This document shows positions 14,854 through 25,761 of a stretch of DNA of 64,000 bases, one piece after another (the stretch's first letter is position 1; each line of letters opens with the position of its first letter). The stretch is from Malus domestica. Its lineage: Eukaryota > Streptophyta > Magnoliopsida > Rosales > Rosaceae. A model generated the notes under the pieces. The model did no database searches and was not told the origin of the DNA. It saw only the letters and a program-made list of their open reading frames with translations. The position numbers and the translations under genes are program-made. Where the stretch lies: contig NC_091668.1 in NCBI RefSeq assembly GCF_042453785.1, forward strand, positions 30,567,501-30,631,500. The letters are read 5' to 3'.

Positions 14854-15525
14854 TCACAAAGGTTGCTTAGGAGAAGTCTCAGCAGTCGGTAGAGCCCCAG
14901 AAAGAGAAGGCACCGGAGGGGGATCATTTGGAGCCTCAGTACTGGACAGAACCCTAGAAGGAGGAGGCATCAGAGGTTGATCATTTGGAGCTTCATTACG
15001 CGGTACAGCCCCAGAAGACGAAGGCAATAAATGCCTTTGGAACAAACCCACAAATCTCTGATGATCAAGTAAAACCTGACCATCAGTTTCCTTCATCTGG
15101 TCAAGCTTCCTCTTCATGTTTGTAGCATAGTCATGTGCGAGCCGGTGCAACTGTTTATTCTCATGCTTGAGCCCTCTAATCTCCTGTTTGAGACTCATCA
15201 CTTCAGCCGCCAATGATTCAACTTGGCGGGTTCGAGCAAATAGGCGTTGGGCCATATTAGACACAGAACCTGCACACTGAACACTGAGAGCCAGCGAATC
15301 CTTAACAGCTAACTCATCAGACCGTTTGGAAAGTAGTCTGTTATCTTTGGGAGTGAGAAGGTTCCTGGCCACCACCGCAGCGGTCATATCATTCTTCATC
15401 ACGGAATCCCCAACGGTAAGAGGACCAGTAGGGGAGACGAAGGATGGGCGCCATATGTTGTCTGGAGAAGGCGGGGCTGCCTCTTCAACAAGGTTCAAGT
15501 CAAAACGACGGTCGGAGGGGCCAGA
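14854..15525 (-). CDS. Coiled-coil ORF of unknown function, transposon-associated
   Basis: An intact minus-strand ORF of about 223-226 residues, starting MKMSGPS or MSGPS (ATGs at 15534 and 15528). The N-terminal third contains RRFDLNLVEEAAPPSPDNIW. The middle (about 100-170) is a predicted coiled coil with heptads (SLAAEVMSLKQEIRGLKHEN). The C-terminal third is Pro/Ser-rich with three repeats of the type SSTEAPNDPPPVPSLSGAL. There is no enzymatic motif, signal peptide or membrane span. I believe similar ORFs are multicopy in Rosaceae genomes (recollection, unchecked), which fits a gene carried by the surrounding non-autonomous element. The intact frame is notable amid the decayed repeats. 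Function unknown. Confidence 0.5.
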   Translation of the reverse strand, partial: SGPSDRRFDLNLVEEAAPPSPDNIWRPSFVSPTGPLTVGDSVMKNDMTAAVVARNLLTPKDNRLLSKRSDELAVKDSLALSVQCAGSVSNMAQRLFARTRQVESLAAEVMSLKQEIRGLKHENKQLHRLAHDYATNMKRKLDQMKETDGQVLLDHQRFVGLFQRHLLPSSSGAVPRNEAPNDQPLMPPPSRVLSSTEAPNDPPPVPSLSGALPTAETSPKQPL

Positions 15526-15649
15526 CATTTTCAAAGGTGTTGAAGAGAGAAGAGGTCGGACAAATCAAGATCTTAGAAGTGCAAGAATGAAGCTTCTACT
15601 GGTGGAGATTCAAGTGTGCTTTGGAACTTAATGCCAGCCCCTATAAAAA

Positions 15650-17650
15650 TCTGCACTCGACGAAGCTTCAGAAATCGAAGAGGCGCCTGCTCAGAAATCG
15701 AAGAGGCGGCTGCTCAGAAATCGAAGAGGCGTTTGCTTTCTCAAAAGCTGGGCTGCTTAGAGATCACGAGGGTTGATCTCAGAAATCGAAGAGGCGTTTG
15801 CTTTCTCAAAAGTTGGGCTGCTCAAAGACCACGAAGGCCGATCTCAAAAATCGAAGAGGCGCTCGCTTTCTCAAAAGCTGGGCTCCCCAGAGACCACGAG
15901 GGCCGATATCAGAAATCGAAGAGGCACCTACTTTTCCAGCCTTTTCCAGCCTTGTCAGCACCTGTCACACGCACACTCAGTTTTGCGGAAATTATGGGCA
16001 TTCTGTCAAAGACTTCTGGGGAAGTAGAAAACACATGAATCTTACTGTTCAATCACCCACTTCCCACACGCAACAATAGCTCATGGGTACCACAGATAAC
16101 TTTGCCAAAGTTCTCTGCCAAAGTTGAGCACGTGAAGCTTGCAGCTCCCACTACATCGCTCTGACCAAGAAGGGTAAAAGAATAGCAAAGAAACAGCACT
16201 AACAAAGTTTAGACCCATAAATTTTGAAGGTCTAGCTACCATATTATTACCCACAAGGGTAAAGGAACAGTACCACTGCTGGATAATTGGAAAGTCCCTG
16301 TGTGTCAACCTCTGTGCTTCGTGGCAAGGTAGACTAGCAAACATGCCCAACCTTTACTCACATTCGAGAAAACACTCCCAATAAGATTGCTTGCTCCAAA
16401 ATCGAAGAGGCACCGTCCTCCGAATCTCGAGAGCCAGACTCCCAACATGACTACTTTCTTAAAAATCGAAGAGAGGGTAAAGGAACAGTACCATTGCTGG
16501 ATAATTGGAAAGTCCCTGTGTGTCAACCTCTGTGCTTCGTGGCAAGGTAGACTAGCAAACATGCCCAACCTTTACTCACATTCGAGAAAACACTCCCAAC
16601 AAGATTGCTTGCTCCAAAATCGAAGAGGCACCGCCCTCCGAATCTCGAGAGCCAGACTCCCAACATGATTACTTTCTCAAAAATCGAAGAGACACTGCTC
16701 CCCGAATCTTGAGAGCCAGACCCCCAGCATGATTGCTTTCTCAAAAATCGATGAGGCATCGTTCTCCGAATCAATCGAAGAGGCGCTCGCTTTCTCAAAA
16801 GCTGGGCTGCTCAGAGACCACGAGGGCCGATCTCAGAAATCGAAGAGGCACCTACTTTTCTAGCCTTGTCAACACCTGTCACACGCACACTCAGCTTTGC
16901 AGAAATTATGGGCATTCTGTCGAAGACTTCTAGTGAAGTAGAAAGCACATGAATCTTACTGTTCAATCACCCACTTCCCACATGCAACAATAGCTCATGG
17001 GTACCACAAATAACTTTGCCAAAGTTCTCTGCCAAAGTTGAGCACGTGAAGCTTGCAGCTCCCACTACAACGCTCTGACCAAGAAAGGTAAAAGAATAGC
17101 AAAGAAACAGCACTAACAAAAGTTTAGACACATAAATTTTGAAGGTCTAGCTACCATATTATTACCCACAACTGTAAAGGAACAGTACCACTGCTGGATA
17201 ATTGGAAAGTCCCTGTGTGTCAACCTCTGTGCTTCGTGGCAAGGTAGACTAGCAAACATGCCCAACCTTTACTCACATTCGAGAAAACACTCCCAATAAG
17301 ATTGCTTGCTCCAAAATCGAAGAGGCACCGTCCTCCGAATCTCGAGAGCCAGACTCCCAACATGACTACTTTCTCAAAATCGAAGAGAGGGTAAAGGAAC
17401 AGTACCATTGCTGGATAATTGGAAAGTCCCTGTGTGTCAACATTTGTGCTTCGTGGCAAGGTAGACTAGCAAACATGCCCAACCTTTACTCACATTCGAG
17501 ACAACACTCCCAACAAGATTGCTTGCTCCAAAATCGAAGAGGCACCACCCTCCGAATCTCGAGAGTCATACCCCCAGCATGATTGCTTTCTCAAAAATCG
17601 AAGAGGCATCGTTCTCCGAATCTCGAGAGCCAGATACCACAGACCACTTT
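15650..17650. repeat. Complex tandem repeats built on aaatcgaagaggc
   Basis: The short motif (a)aaatcgaagaggc(gc/ac) recurs roughly twenty times at irregular spacing, often after tttctcaaaa or before tttctcaaaagctggg. On top of this, larger blocks repeat: the segment starting acacctgtcacacgcacactcag occurs at about 15958 and 16870. The segment starting aggtagactagcaaacatgc occurs at about 16326, 16546, 17241 and 17460. Plus-strand ORFs (LLSQKLGCSETTRADLRNRR and similar) are translations of the repeat and not genes. The pattern suggests repeated unequal exchange at two scales. Confidence 0.75.
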
Positions 17651-19002
17651 TTCAAAGTGCTCTGACAGAGTTAAAACATGTGAAACTGGCAGCTCCCACT
17701 ACCGTGCTATGACCAAGCAGGGTAAAGGAATAGCATTACTACTTGTTGTTAGGGAGACTCCTATATATGTCGACCTCCATCCCCAACGGACAGGCAGACC
17801 TGCAAAAATGCTCAACCCTTCATCATATCTGAGAGGGCACTCCCAACGAAGCCTTTCGAAATATTCAGCTTTCTTTCCCCCCGATAATACCTCTGCAAAC
17901 AAGCTATACTAGAGCAAGAATATCTCATATCATCAGGGTTAAAAGCAAGAGTATCCCATATCATGCTTTTTCCCTGTCTTTTCTTTTGGCCTTGTTTTTA
18001 CCTGCAAGACAAGGAGAAAGAGAACAATCAGTCAGCACTTGGAATCAAGCTTCCAGCCAGGAACTGACTGCCTGGAACCCCTTACCTGATTACTTACCTG
18101 GCATTGCTCTCGAGTACTCATCTTCAACATCTTATGTTTCCAGGGAAGATTCCGCATCTGCTTGAGGAACAGATAGGGCAAGTGCGAAGGATACAAGGAA
18201 GCATGTGGAGACAAGCGTAACAGCACACGTGCCGATACATTCATTACTCTGTCAAAAGCAAAAGTATCCCATATCAGCAGGGTGGAACGTACTCTAGATT
18301 TGATGGACTTGTTTTGACCCTCAAATTCTTCAGTCGGCCTTATACTCTGGAGGAAACCAGAAAACCCTCCAGCTCAGTTCAAGAATAAGCCTGTGGAAAG
18401 TTACTTCTTCAAAAGCAAAAGTATCTCATATCATCTCTTCTCATTTTTCTTCTCTTTATCCTTCATGCTGCTGCAAGATGGGGAGAAGGTGAACAATCAG
18501 TCGGAGCTCTGATTGCTTACCTTGTCTGTCACCTCTTTCAGCAGACCCCCTAGCTCGGCGACTTGGGGGACTCCTACTACATGGTTTGTATCGCGCTTGA
18601 CCAAGCCTGAAACTACAAGTAAGCTTCAAGTGAAATTGATACATTACCTTGTGCATCTCCACCAGTTAAAGATACCACCCCTGGATGGAGGAAGAGTACT
18701 TCCAGAGAAGATGCCACATCTACCTATGAGACAGATAAGGCAAGTCAAGACGACACCACACTCCGATACTTAGAAGTTTCGTGATTACGAGATCATTCTC
18801 CCACAATATTTCCTAATGTCATTTGTACTAAATCATTCACTTGTACTCACTAAATGAGAGCTTGAACCTATGTACTTGTGTAAACCCTTCACAATTAATG
18901 AGAACTCTTCTATTCCGTGGACGTAGCCAATCTGGGTGAACCACGTACATCTTGTGTTTGCTTTCCTATCTCTATCCATTTATATACTTATCCACACTAA
19001 TG

Positions 19003-19637
19003 ACCGGAGCAATCTAGCGAAGATCACAAAAAGCGATCGTTTTCGCTACCTAGGATCTATCTTGCAAGAGAACGGAGAATTAGATGGAGATCTCAACCAT
19101 AGAATACGAGCTGGATGGAAAGAGTGCATCCGGCGTGTTGTGTGACCGTCGTAGGCCACTGAAGCTCAAGGGAAAATTTTATAGGACGGCAATAAGGCTA
19201 GCGATGTTGTATGGCACAGAATGTTGGGTGGTGAAGCATCAACACGTACACAAAATGGGTGTAGCGGAGATGAGGATGCTTCGTGGGATGTGTGGGCACA
19301 CGAGAAAGGATAAGATTGGGAATGAGGATATCCGAGGTAAAGTAGGAGTAGCCGAAATTGTAGGAAAGATGAGAGAAAATCGGCTCCGGTGATTTTGAAC
19401 ATGTGCAAAGAAGGCCGACTGACGCTCCGGTTCGAAGATGTGACTACGGGACAGAGGTTCAGGGCCGAAGGGGTAGAGGAAGACCTAGGACAACTTTGGA
19501 AGAGACTCTAAGAAAAGACTTAGAGTACTTGGATCTAACGGAGGACATGACACAAAACCGAGCGCAATGGCGTTCTAGGATTCATATAGCCGACCCCACT
19601 TAGTGGGAAAAGGCTTTGTTGTTGTTGTTGTTGTTGT
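19003..19637 (+). mobile_element. RTE-type LINE 3' fragment, copy B, with TTG tail
   Basis: Translation in shifting frames gives [20 protein letters not shown], then [32 protein letters not shown] and, after a frameshift near 19390, [20 protein letters not shown] to the final ADPT stop at about 19603. It is followed by tagtgggaaaaggctttg and a (TTG)n microsatellite at 19616-19637, the typical tail of RTE elements. Relative to copy A there is an indel (gatttt against gtttgg) that breaks the frame. It is 5'-truncated and non-functional. Confidence 0.85.
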
Positions 19638-19650
19638 ATGAATTTTTTTT

Positions 19651-19806
19651 AGGGAATTTTAACGAAAAGCATCCGGTACTGTTCATTTTAACAAAAAACC
19701 ACATTTTTACACTAAAAAGTCAATCCTGGTACTATTTACTTTACCCTTTATTTTGTTCTTATCATTAAAACTCAAAGTTTTCAAGTCATTTTCATTAGTT
19801 TTCCTT
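19651..19806. mobile_element. MITE-like repeat, family M1 copy 1
   Basis: A 155-bp block (agggaattttaacgaaaagc ... gtcattttcattagttttcc) directly after the LINE tail. It recurs inverted at about 33261-33405 and again at about 52066-52217, always with the phrases taacgaaaa, acagtacc and ccacattttta. It is non-coding. Three copies in one window suggest a high-copy family. Confidence 0.55.
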
Positions 19807-20091
19807 TTTTTTTTTACTCAATATGTTGGACCGGAATCAGGTTCATTAATTTTTTATCAGGTTTTGATTCACTTGAATTCAACAGTTTTCGTAATCCTGC
19901 AAGTTTGTTCTTTCAATCGTTGTAGAGAGTAATGCCGAACATCTAACAGGGCTAATTCCATTTTTCCCATAGGCAAGGATTCAAAGTAGGCAATATTTTA
20001 CAAGTTTCTGAAAGATCCACATGACAATTCAGTCAACACAGTTCCACAGTTCTACGATTTTATAACAGATTTCTTACGAGGAACGGAATGG
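19807..20091. other. RABD1 3' flank
   Basis: AT-rich sequence without ORFs or recognised repeats. The part nearest the RABD1 stop (about 19880-20091) is the probable 3' UTR of that minus-strand gene. Confidence 0.4.
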
Positions 20092-23000
20092 CTAACCGCA
20101 ACAATTGCTGTTCTGCTGAATTGGCTGGCTCTTCATTTCAACAGTTCCGCTCGACCTGTTACCAGTTGGTTGGCTTCCCATTCTGCAAAATTTTAAAGGA
20201 AAACAATTACGAAGATACGAGATTACAAGCAAGTTATCCATCGACAAGAATAAACAGTAACAACAAAAATACAACTGCAATTCAGTAAGATCAATTTAGG
20301 AACGTCTATAACAAGAAAGTCTTAAGCAAGTGATTAGAGCATGAAAGAGTTGATTAGTGGTTTTACTTTTTCTTTATCTCGGCTGCCATTGTTAAGAAAG
20401 CCTGCTCAACATTGATCGAGTCTTTAGCACTTGTCTCGAGGAAAGGGATCCCAAGCTCATCAGCAAAAGCCTACGGTGCATCAGCACAAACAAGAAACAA
20501 AAATTAAGCCACAGGAAGCAGTTATTAACAAAACATTGTTATTTACAGACAGCTTAATCGACAAAGATTGTATGTTCATCAATGGAAATCACTTTCTCCA
20601 ACTCAACATTTTACGTGAATCATCCTGAAAGTCATGAGGAGCATTTTACCATAAATGTCTTCCCAAAAGCTCCAACCTGTTACACCGCTCTAATAATGCG
20701 AAGCACTCGGAGGTACACTTCTTATTTTCAAAGAAGAATTTATATTATAGCATTATGATACGCAATAAACATAACCAGATTTGTAACCAGACGTGGGTGA
20801 ATAAACATAACCAGAATATGGATTTTTTTTCCCTAATCTGGCAGTTGAGAACTGAAGCAAAAAAACAAACGTCAAATGTCGAATGAATATCAATCCCACA
20901 GAAAAGGCAACAAATGATACATATATATATATATATATATATTTAATTATATATATATATATATATTTATATTACAAAGCATGAATCAGACTGGAGATCT
21001 GAAGCAACAAATTAGCAACAGCATATAGATATATAAGGTAACACATAATACATGCCTACGGTTATGGAACGAGTGATGCTTTTAGGGGACTGAGCATATC
21101 AATTGCCCAAAAGTGTCATGATGAAAATCAGCATTTAAAGTAAATTGTTTAATGGTTCAGGCAACCAAACTACAATCTTTACCTTGGCGGTTTGTGTATC
21201 GACAACCTTGTTCTCAACTAAATCACATTTATTACCAACTAGAAGCTTGCACACACTGTCACTTGCATATCTGTCAATCTCATTCAGCCACTGCTTCACG
21301 TTATTGAAGCTCTCCATCTCAGTAACATCATACACAATCTGTAGCAGTTCCAAAAGAATTGAGAATTCATTTACGATAAAGAGTTAAACCACACGTTACA
21401 TTATTGTTTACAATCGAAAAGTTATGCATCGTTAATGTTGCAGAATCGCTTTAAAAAAGTCACTTTCATTAACTATTGACTTCAACATAGAAAAGAAAGA
21501 AATATAGTTAAGGTAATATTTCGCCCTTTGATTTAAAGAAAAGAAAATATATACAAAGAGGTAGCAATAATCTACATCAACATTTATCTCAGGTAACTTC
21601 ATCATGCAAGTTTGATCGATTGCAGCAAATGACTGATCCGGCAGGTCCTTCACAAGGTCCATGCTATTTCACTAAACCATGTGGTCATGCAACAAGACAA
21701 TAGTATACTACACGAAACCAAAAACGAAAGACGGAAAACTTTAAATAGGTTTTCTATTTCTAGTTTTTGGTTTTCATTTTGCTTGGCATTCCATGTGCAA
21801 TTCTCCCACCTTCCTCCCACTACACTCCCTCCATGTTCTTGATTCCTCCCTCCTTCCATCGACTCTCTCTATCTCCAGTGAAAATTGAAAAAAATGGAAA
21901 TTAAAAAATAAAATGAAAAGGTTATCGAACGGGCCCTTAAGCTCAGAATAATAGTAGTCTTAACATTCCACAGGGATAACTGTTATATTTTATGATGAAC
22001 AAAACAACTGCAGTTACATTTGTTTTTACATCATGAATGATTGCATAAGAAATCAGTAACTTGTAAGTCAAAAGCCAGCGACAAAATCATGTGCATCCAT
22101 CCCAGTTAAGGGTATTGATTAATAATTCCAGTTCACGGGTCCCAAGATCTATTCTTACAATTAACTTTCCCCAACCCAAGGAACAAAAGAAAATACTAAA
22201 AGCAATCAAAGCATTCTTACAATTATCCCATGTGCTCCTCGGTAGTAACTGCTTGTTATAGTCCTGAATCGCTCCTGTCCAGCAGTATCCCACTAGGTGA
22301 CAGAAAAGCAGAATATGTTAACTTCCAACCAAATGTTGATCAATCAAGGAGCAAGAGAAATTGAACAGCCTATTAAGTTTTCCATGATGCATCACACCTA
22401 ACGTTTCCAATATATCCCCGCTGTCAATTTTGATATTTCTACTGATCTGCCCGTGTAAGACTTGATAAACTTAAAGACGTTTAAATTAGACTTAGACTTA
22501 GTTAGAACTATCCTCTTATATGACACAGACGTACATTTTGTAGTTGTTTTGGAACTAAAGTTCTGTTAAGCTTAAAGTTTTCATCATAAACGGAATGCAA
22601 ATAGACAACTTATAACGTGCATTTACATCAGAAGATTATCAAACTTTGGAGAACAGTTTTTACCAAAAACCCAATATACATACATAAATCAGATACCGCC
22701 AATTGATTCAAAACCCGTAATAGGCCCATAACTATACTTTTGATTTTTGCCAAACATACATGAAGACTCGCTGGCCCCAACAAGTAATTTCATTTAGTAG
22801 AATAAGAAAAATGAAAGCAACCGCTACTCACAATCTGCAGCTTGACCGTCTTGCCATCCAGCTCCACTGTTCTGATTTTCTGAAAATCAAAAATCAAAAT
22901 ATCAACAAATAAGCTATAAACAACAAAGTAAATATACAAATACATGTACATATATATGAGTACATGTGCACCAAAGAACTACAGATGCTCCAGTTAGAAG

Positions 23001-23634
23001 ATGCGGTTATGATAGAGAAGTTCATAACAAAAAGGTAGAGAAAGACCTAGAAAGACTTGGAAAGTGACTCAATGAAGTAATTGGAGCTCACGTAATACTT
23101 GGCGCAAAACCGAGTGCGGCGGTTTTTTACGATTAATACAGCCGACCATATATATCCATAAACATGTATGTGTGTGTGTATATATATATATTTTATATAT
23201 TAGATACATATACTCACAAAATCAACTCCAATGGTGCTTATGTAGCTGTCAACATAGGAATCATCCTGAGAAAAAAATACGAAAGGCATTAATTCGAGCA
23301 GAAATTACAGAATAATTACCCTCAAAACCCTAAAATTTATTTCCAAATTAGCACAAACAATTTTCCAAATAAGGGAGAAAAGAATAAGTGCAGAGGAAAT
23401 GAACTCACAGCGAATCTGAGAAGCAAACAAGATTTTCCAACGGACGAGTCCCCAATTAGCAGAAGCTTGAACAAATAATCGCTAAATAAAAACCCAAAAC
23501 AACAGAAGAAAATTCAAAATCCGTAAGATAATTGAGGCACGCGATAAAAAAAAAAAAATTGAAAGAAAGGGAGGGAAAATTAGGAGAAGGGGAAGTTTGG
23601 GGAGAAGGAAAATGGCTTACTATTCGTTGCTCAT
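20092..23634 (-). CDS. RABD1: Rab GTPase, RABD1 (Rab1-like) subfamily
   Basis: Eight coding exons on the minus strand: 23621-23634, 23409-23481, 23218-23265, 22832-22879, 22221-22292, 21183-21338, 20367-20470 and 20092-20182. All introns are GT-AG; the joined frame is 201 residues. Rab1/Ypt1-type GTPases act in ER-to-Golgi transport (family knowledge). Motifs: start [22 protein letters not shown] with P-loop 15-22, STIGVDF, WDTAGQE (62-68), NKCD (121-124), ETSAK (149-153), and C-terminal NCCG for prenylation. GDSSVGKS (Ser where most Rabs have Gly) and the [11 protein letters not shown] region point to RABD1 rather than RABD2. The first exon is only 14 coding bases; its start fits the conserved N-terminus. 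An old LINE relic lies in intron 3 and AT dinucleotide tracts in intron 6. The Arabidopsis RABD1 (At3g11730) is not next to LeuRS. Confidence 0.93.
20917..20966. repeat. AT dinucleotide microsatellite
   Basis: Two (AT)n runs separated by taattta, inside the sixth intron of RABD1. A likely site of length variation. Confidence 0.9.
22985..23140 (+). mobile_element. Old RTE LINE relic in RABD1 intron, copy C
   Basis: The sequence gctccagttagaagatgcgg ... ggtagagaaagaccta ... gcgcaaaaccgagtgcggcgg ... atacagccgacc follows the 3' end of copies A and B step by step (gctccggttcgaagatg..ggtagaggaagaccta..caaaaccgagcgcaatggcg..atatagccgacc) with many changes and small gaps. It is clearly older than the other copies and lies opposite to the gene's direction, in the intron between exons 3 and 4. 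Confidence 0.65.
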
Positions 23635-25011
23635 GATTGCGCTGCAAATTGAAATCGAAAAATGTTGGGGCAAGTTTCCTTTCGGGGTTTTGAAGACACG
23701 AAGAAAGAAGCGGCTTTTGCTCTACTTCCTTCCTCCGTCAAAGGTTTCAGACTTGAAAAGTTGGAACGGCGGCCCAAAGCTTACGTTCATAATTTTAACT
23801 TTTGACTTTTCATCCAAAATGTTTTTCCGGATTAACATCACTTGTTATTTTAAATCCTGAGTTTTAAAATAATAAATGTTATTGGTATTCCAAAAATCTT
23901 ATTCTACACTCTTCATAAGTGTATATTTCTTTCCAAATATATAAAATTTGGAGCGTAAAATGAGATTTTTGGAGCGCTAATAACAATTCCCTTTAAAATT
24001 GATATGAGTGGTTGAGATATTGTTCACTTTTAATTATTCCGGTCATTTCGCAAAAAATATTCGTTAAATTGAAGAAACCACAAGTTCAATGTAAGGGTTG
24101 ATTTGACAAAAGTACCTCAATTTAAAAGAGATTTGGACTAAAATGATTGTCGGTGGACAATTTCAAAAAACATTTTTATTGATTTTAAAGTAAAGAGTTA
24201 TGATAATCTCAAATATAATTTTAAATAAGAATCATTCAATTTTTTTTTTCTTTTCTTTCTTAAAGACAAATTTTCTTACTTTTTGATAAATAATGATACT
24301 ACACTGTTTATGAAATTTAACGATACTACACTGTTTATGAAACTTAACGGTACTACACTGTTTATGACACTTAATATACTGTTTATGAAACTTACTATAT
24401 TGTTTATGAAACTTAACGATACTACACTATTTATTTATGTATCTTATTTTTTTTGCCTTAAGTAGGTACGAGTGAAATTTACATATATCACTTTTAAATA
24501 TATTATTTATTGTATACATGAAAATATATCTTACGAGATTATAGTACCAGATGTATGTTTATGTTATCTTGCTTTGTCAAAGGCCTAAAAATGTGTGCCA
24601 TCGTTTGTTACTGTTAGCTAATTCATACATAATATAATATGTATGTGTATTTTTATGTACTTTTTCTTATTTAGTTATATTAGGAAGAGAAGGTTAGAGC
24701 AACTCCAAACTAATGTATTAACTGCACATTGAAATTTACAGCACTTCCTTTGACAATACAATCTCCATGCATTTCCAAATTCAATTTCACTTTGCATGGG
24801 CATTGGAAATATGTGTGTGGGCATTCATAACAATGCCAATGTTTTCAACAAACAATAGAATGTAAACATAAATTTTTCTACGTCAATGACTTTGATGTGA
24901 TGATCAAATGGGCGGCTCAGTGAGAGCAGCATAGGCACATGGGTTTGATACCCATGTATTCTCCTGTTTGAAACCCCGAGGCTACCTATCTTGAAATTGC
25001 TAGTATTTCTT
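23635..25011. other. Intergenic DNA upstream of RABD1, with a minisatellite
   Basis: 23635-23800 is the likely RABD1 leader and proximal promoter region; no clear TATA box was identified. 24283-24440 is a minisatellite (separate entry). 24930-25000 contains a weak tRNA-like pattern (cggctcagtgag, later gtttgaaacccc), possibly part of a SINE; it is too weak to call. The rest is AT-rich without genes. Confidence 0.45.
24287..24440. repeat. Minisatellite, about 24-27 bp unit
   Basis: About six degenerate tandem copies of a unit like actgtttatgaaacttaacg(atactac), some of them shortened. Every unit contains the core tgtttatga or a close variant. The plus-strand ORF across it (repeating TTLFMKLN) is a by-product. 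Confidence 0.8.
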
Positions 25012-25493
25012 ATTGTTCTAAAAATCCCCGCTTATGCTTCGCCTAGGTACTAGGAGGCTTGTCACTGCCCCGATTAATGTCTAGGCATTTGAAAATTAAG
25101 AAATGACACCTAGACTTGCTGAGGTGCCCTTTTAGACCTCCTAGGCACCCATACCTAGGTCGCGACTCACTTAGACAAAAAATAGATAACTTTTTTTTTC
25201 TTCAATAAACTGTAAGAGACTTGTTGCATACTTAAATGAACACGCATTATATTTTTGTTCCCTATGTTTTCATTATGTTCTAATACTTCATAATATGTAT
25301 GTCATTCTATTTTGTAGTTTATGATGAAATTATATATATTTTAAGTATAAGCAGACACTTTTTACATGAAATATAATAGATATACTCAAATTTGGCTAGT
25401 TCGCCTAGGTGCCCTCCTAAGCCCCGCCTAGCTGCCTAGGCGCTAGGCTCCAGCCCACCGCTCGACTAGCGCCTAGCATCTTTTAGAACCTTG
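25012..25493. mobile_element. TIR element with 9-bp target duplication
   Basis: Identical 9-bp flanks, GTATTTCTT, lie at 25003-25011 and 25494-25502. Just inside, (t)gttctaaaaatcc on the left mirrors (gat)cttttagaacc on the right. The subterminal parts are rich in cctaggcg/cgcctagg palindromes (cctaggtgccctcctaagcc; gctaggcgctaggctc type). No ORF. A 9-bp duplication is typical of Mutator-like elements; the family assignment is inferred only from that. Confidence 0.7.
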
Positions 25494-25761
25494 GTATTTC
25501 TTGCCCTGAACGATAATCCAACCCTTTGTGTGCTACTATTAAAATGCAAAGTTATTAGTCGTGTGCTCTGGGCACATGTTTTTATTTTATGTGTTATTTA
25601 TTTTTATCATTAAATAAAGTTATTAGATGATTTTTTTTATTAGAATGCAAAGTTTTGAAAACCATTTTTATTAATTTTTCTTTAAAAGTAATCAACTGCA
25701 AAATAAAGCAATTGAGTGTTTGATAAATTGTATTTTAAAAGTATTGTGGGTATAAAAGCAG

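Larger units (their letters stand above)
14594..18990 (-). mobile_element. Unclassified repeat-rich retroelement-like unit
   Basis: The 4.4 kb between two LINE 3' ends carries one coiled-coil ORF on the minus strand (14854-15534), a dense array of aaatcgaagaggc motifs (15.65-17.65 kb), two large near-duplicate segments, and an AT-rich right end (18800-18990) that resembles a retroelement terminus (tccgtggacgtagccaatctg..ccacgtacatcttg). No reverse transcriptase, integrase or transposase is visible and I could not define matching LTRs. It may be a large non-autonomous retrotransposon derivative. Both borders are approximate. Confidence 0.5.

Noticed and set aside
15616-16933. Multiple ORFs such as the 140-residue one at 15616
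   Set aside because: They are translations of the aaatcgaagaggc repeat in different frames and repeat each other.
15650-17650. CRISPR-like array
   Set aside because: Plant nuclear context, irregular spacing, repeated spacers and no associated genes.
20281-20470. RABD1 ending at the in-frame TAA after KKK in exon 7
   Set aside because: The TAA overlaps a GT donor (AA|GTAAAA), and the next exon supplies the expected tail with the prenylation cysteines.
24930-25000. tRNA-like gene (cggctcagtgag ... gtttgaaacccc)
   Set aside because: Box-like motifs are present, but I could not form a cloverleaf with an acceptor stem; it is probably a SINE piece or chance.
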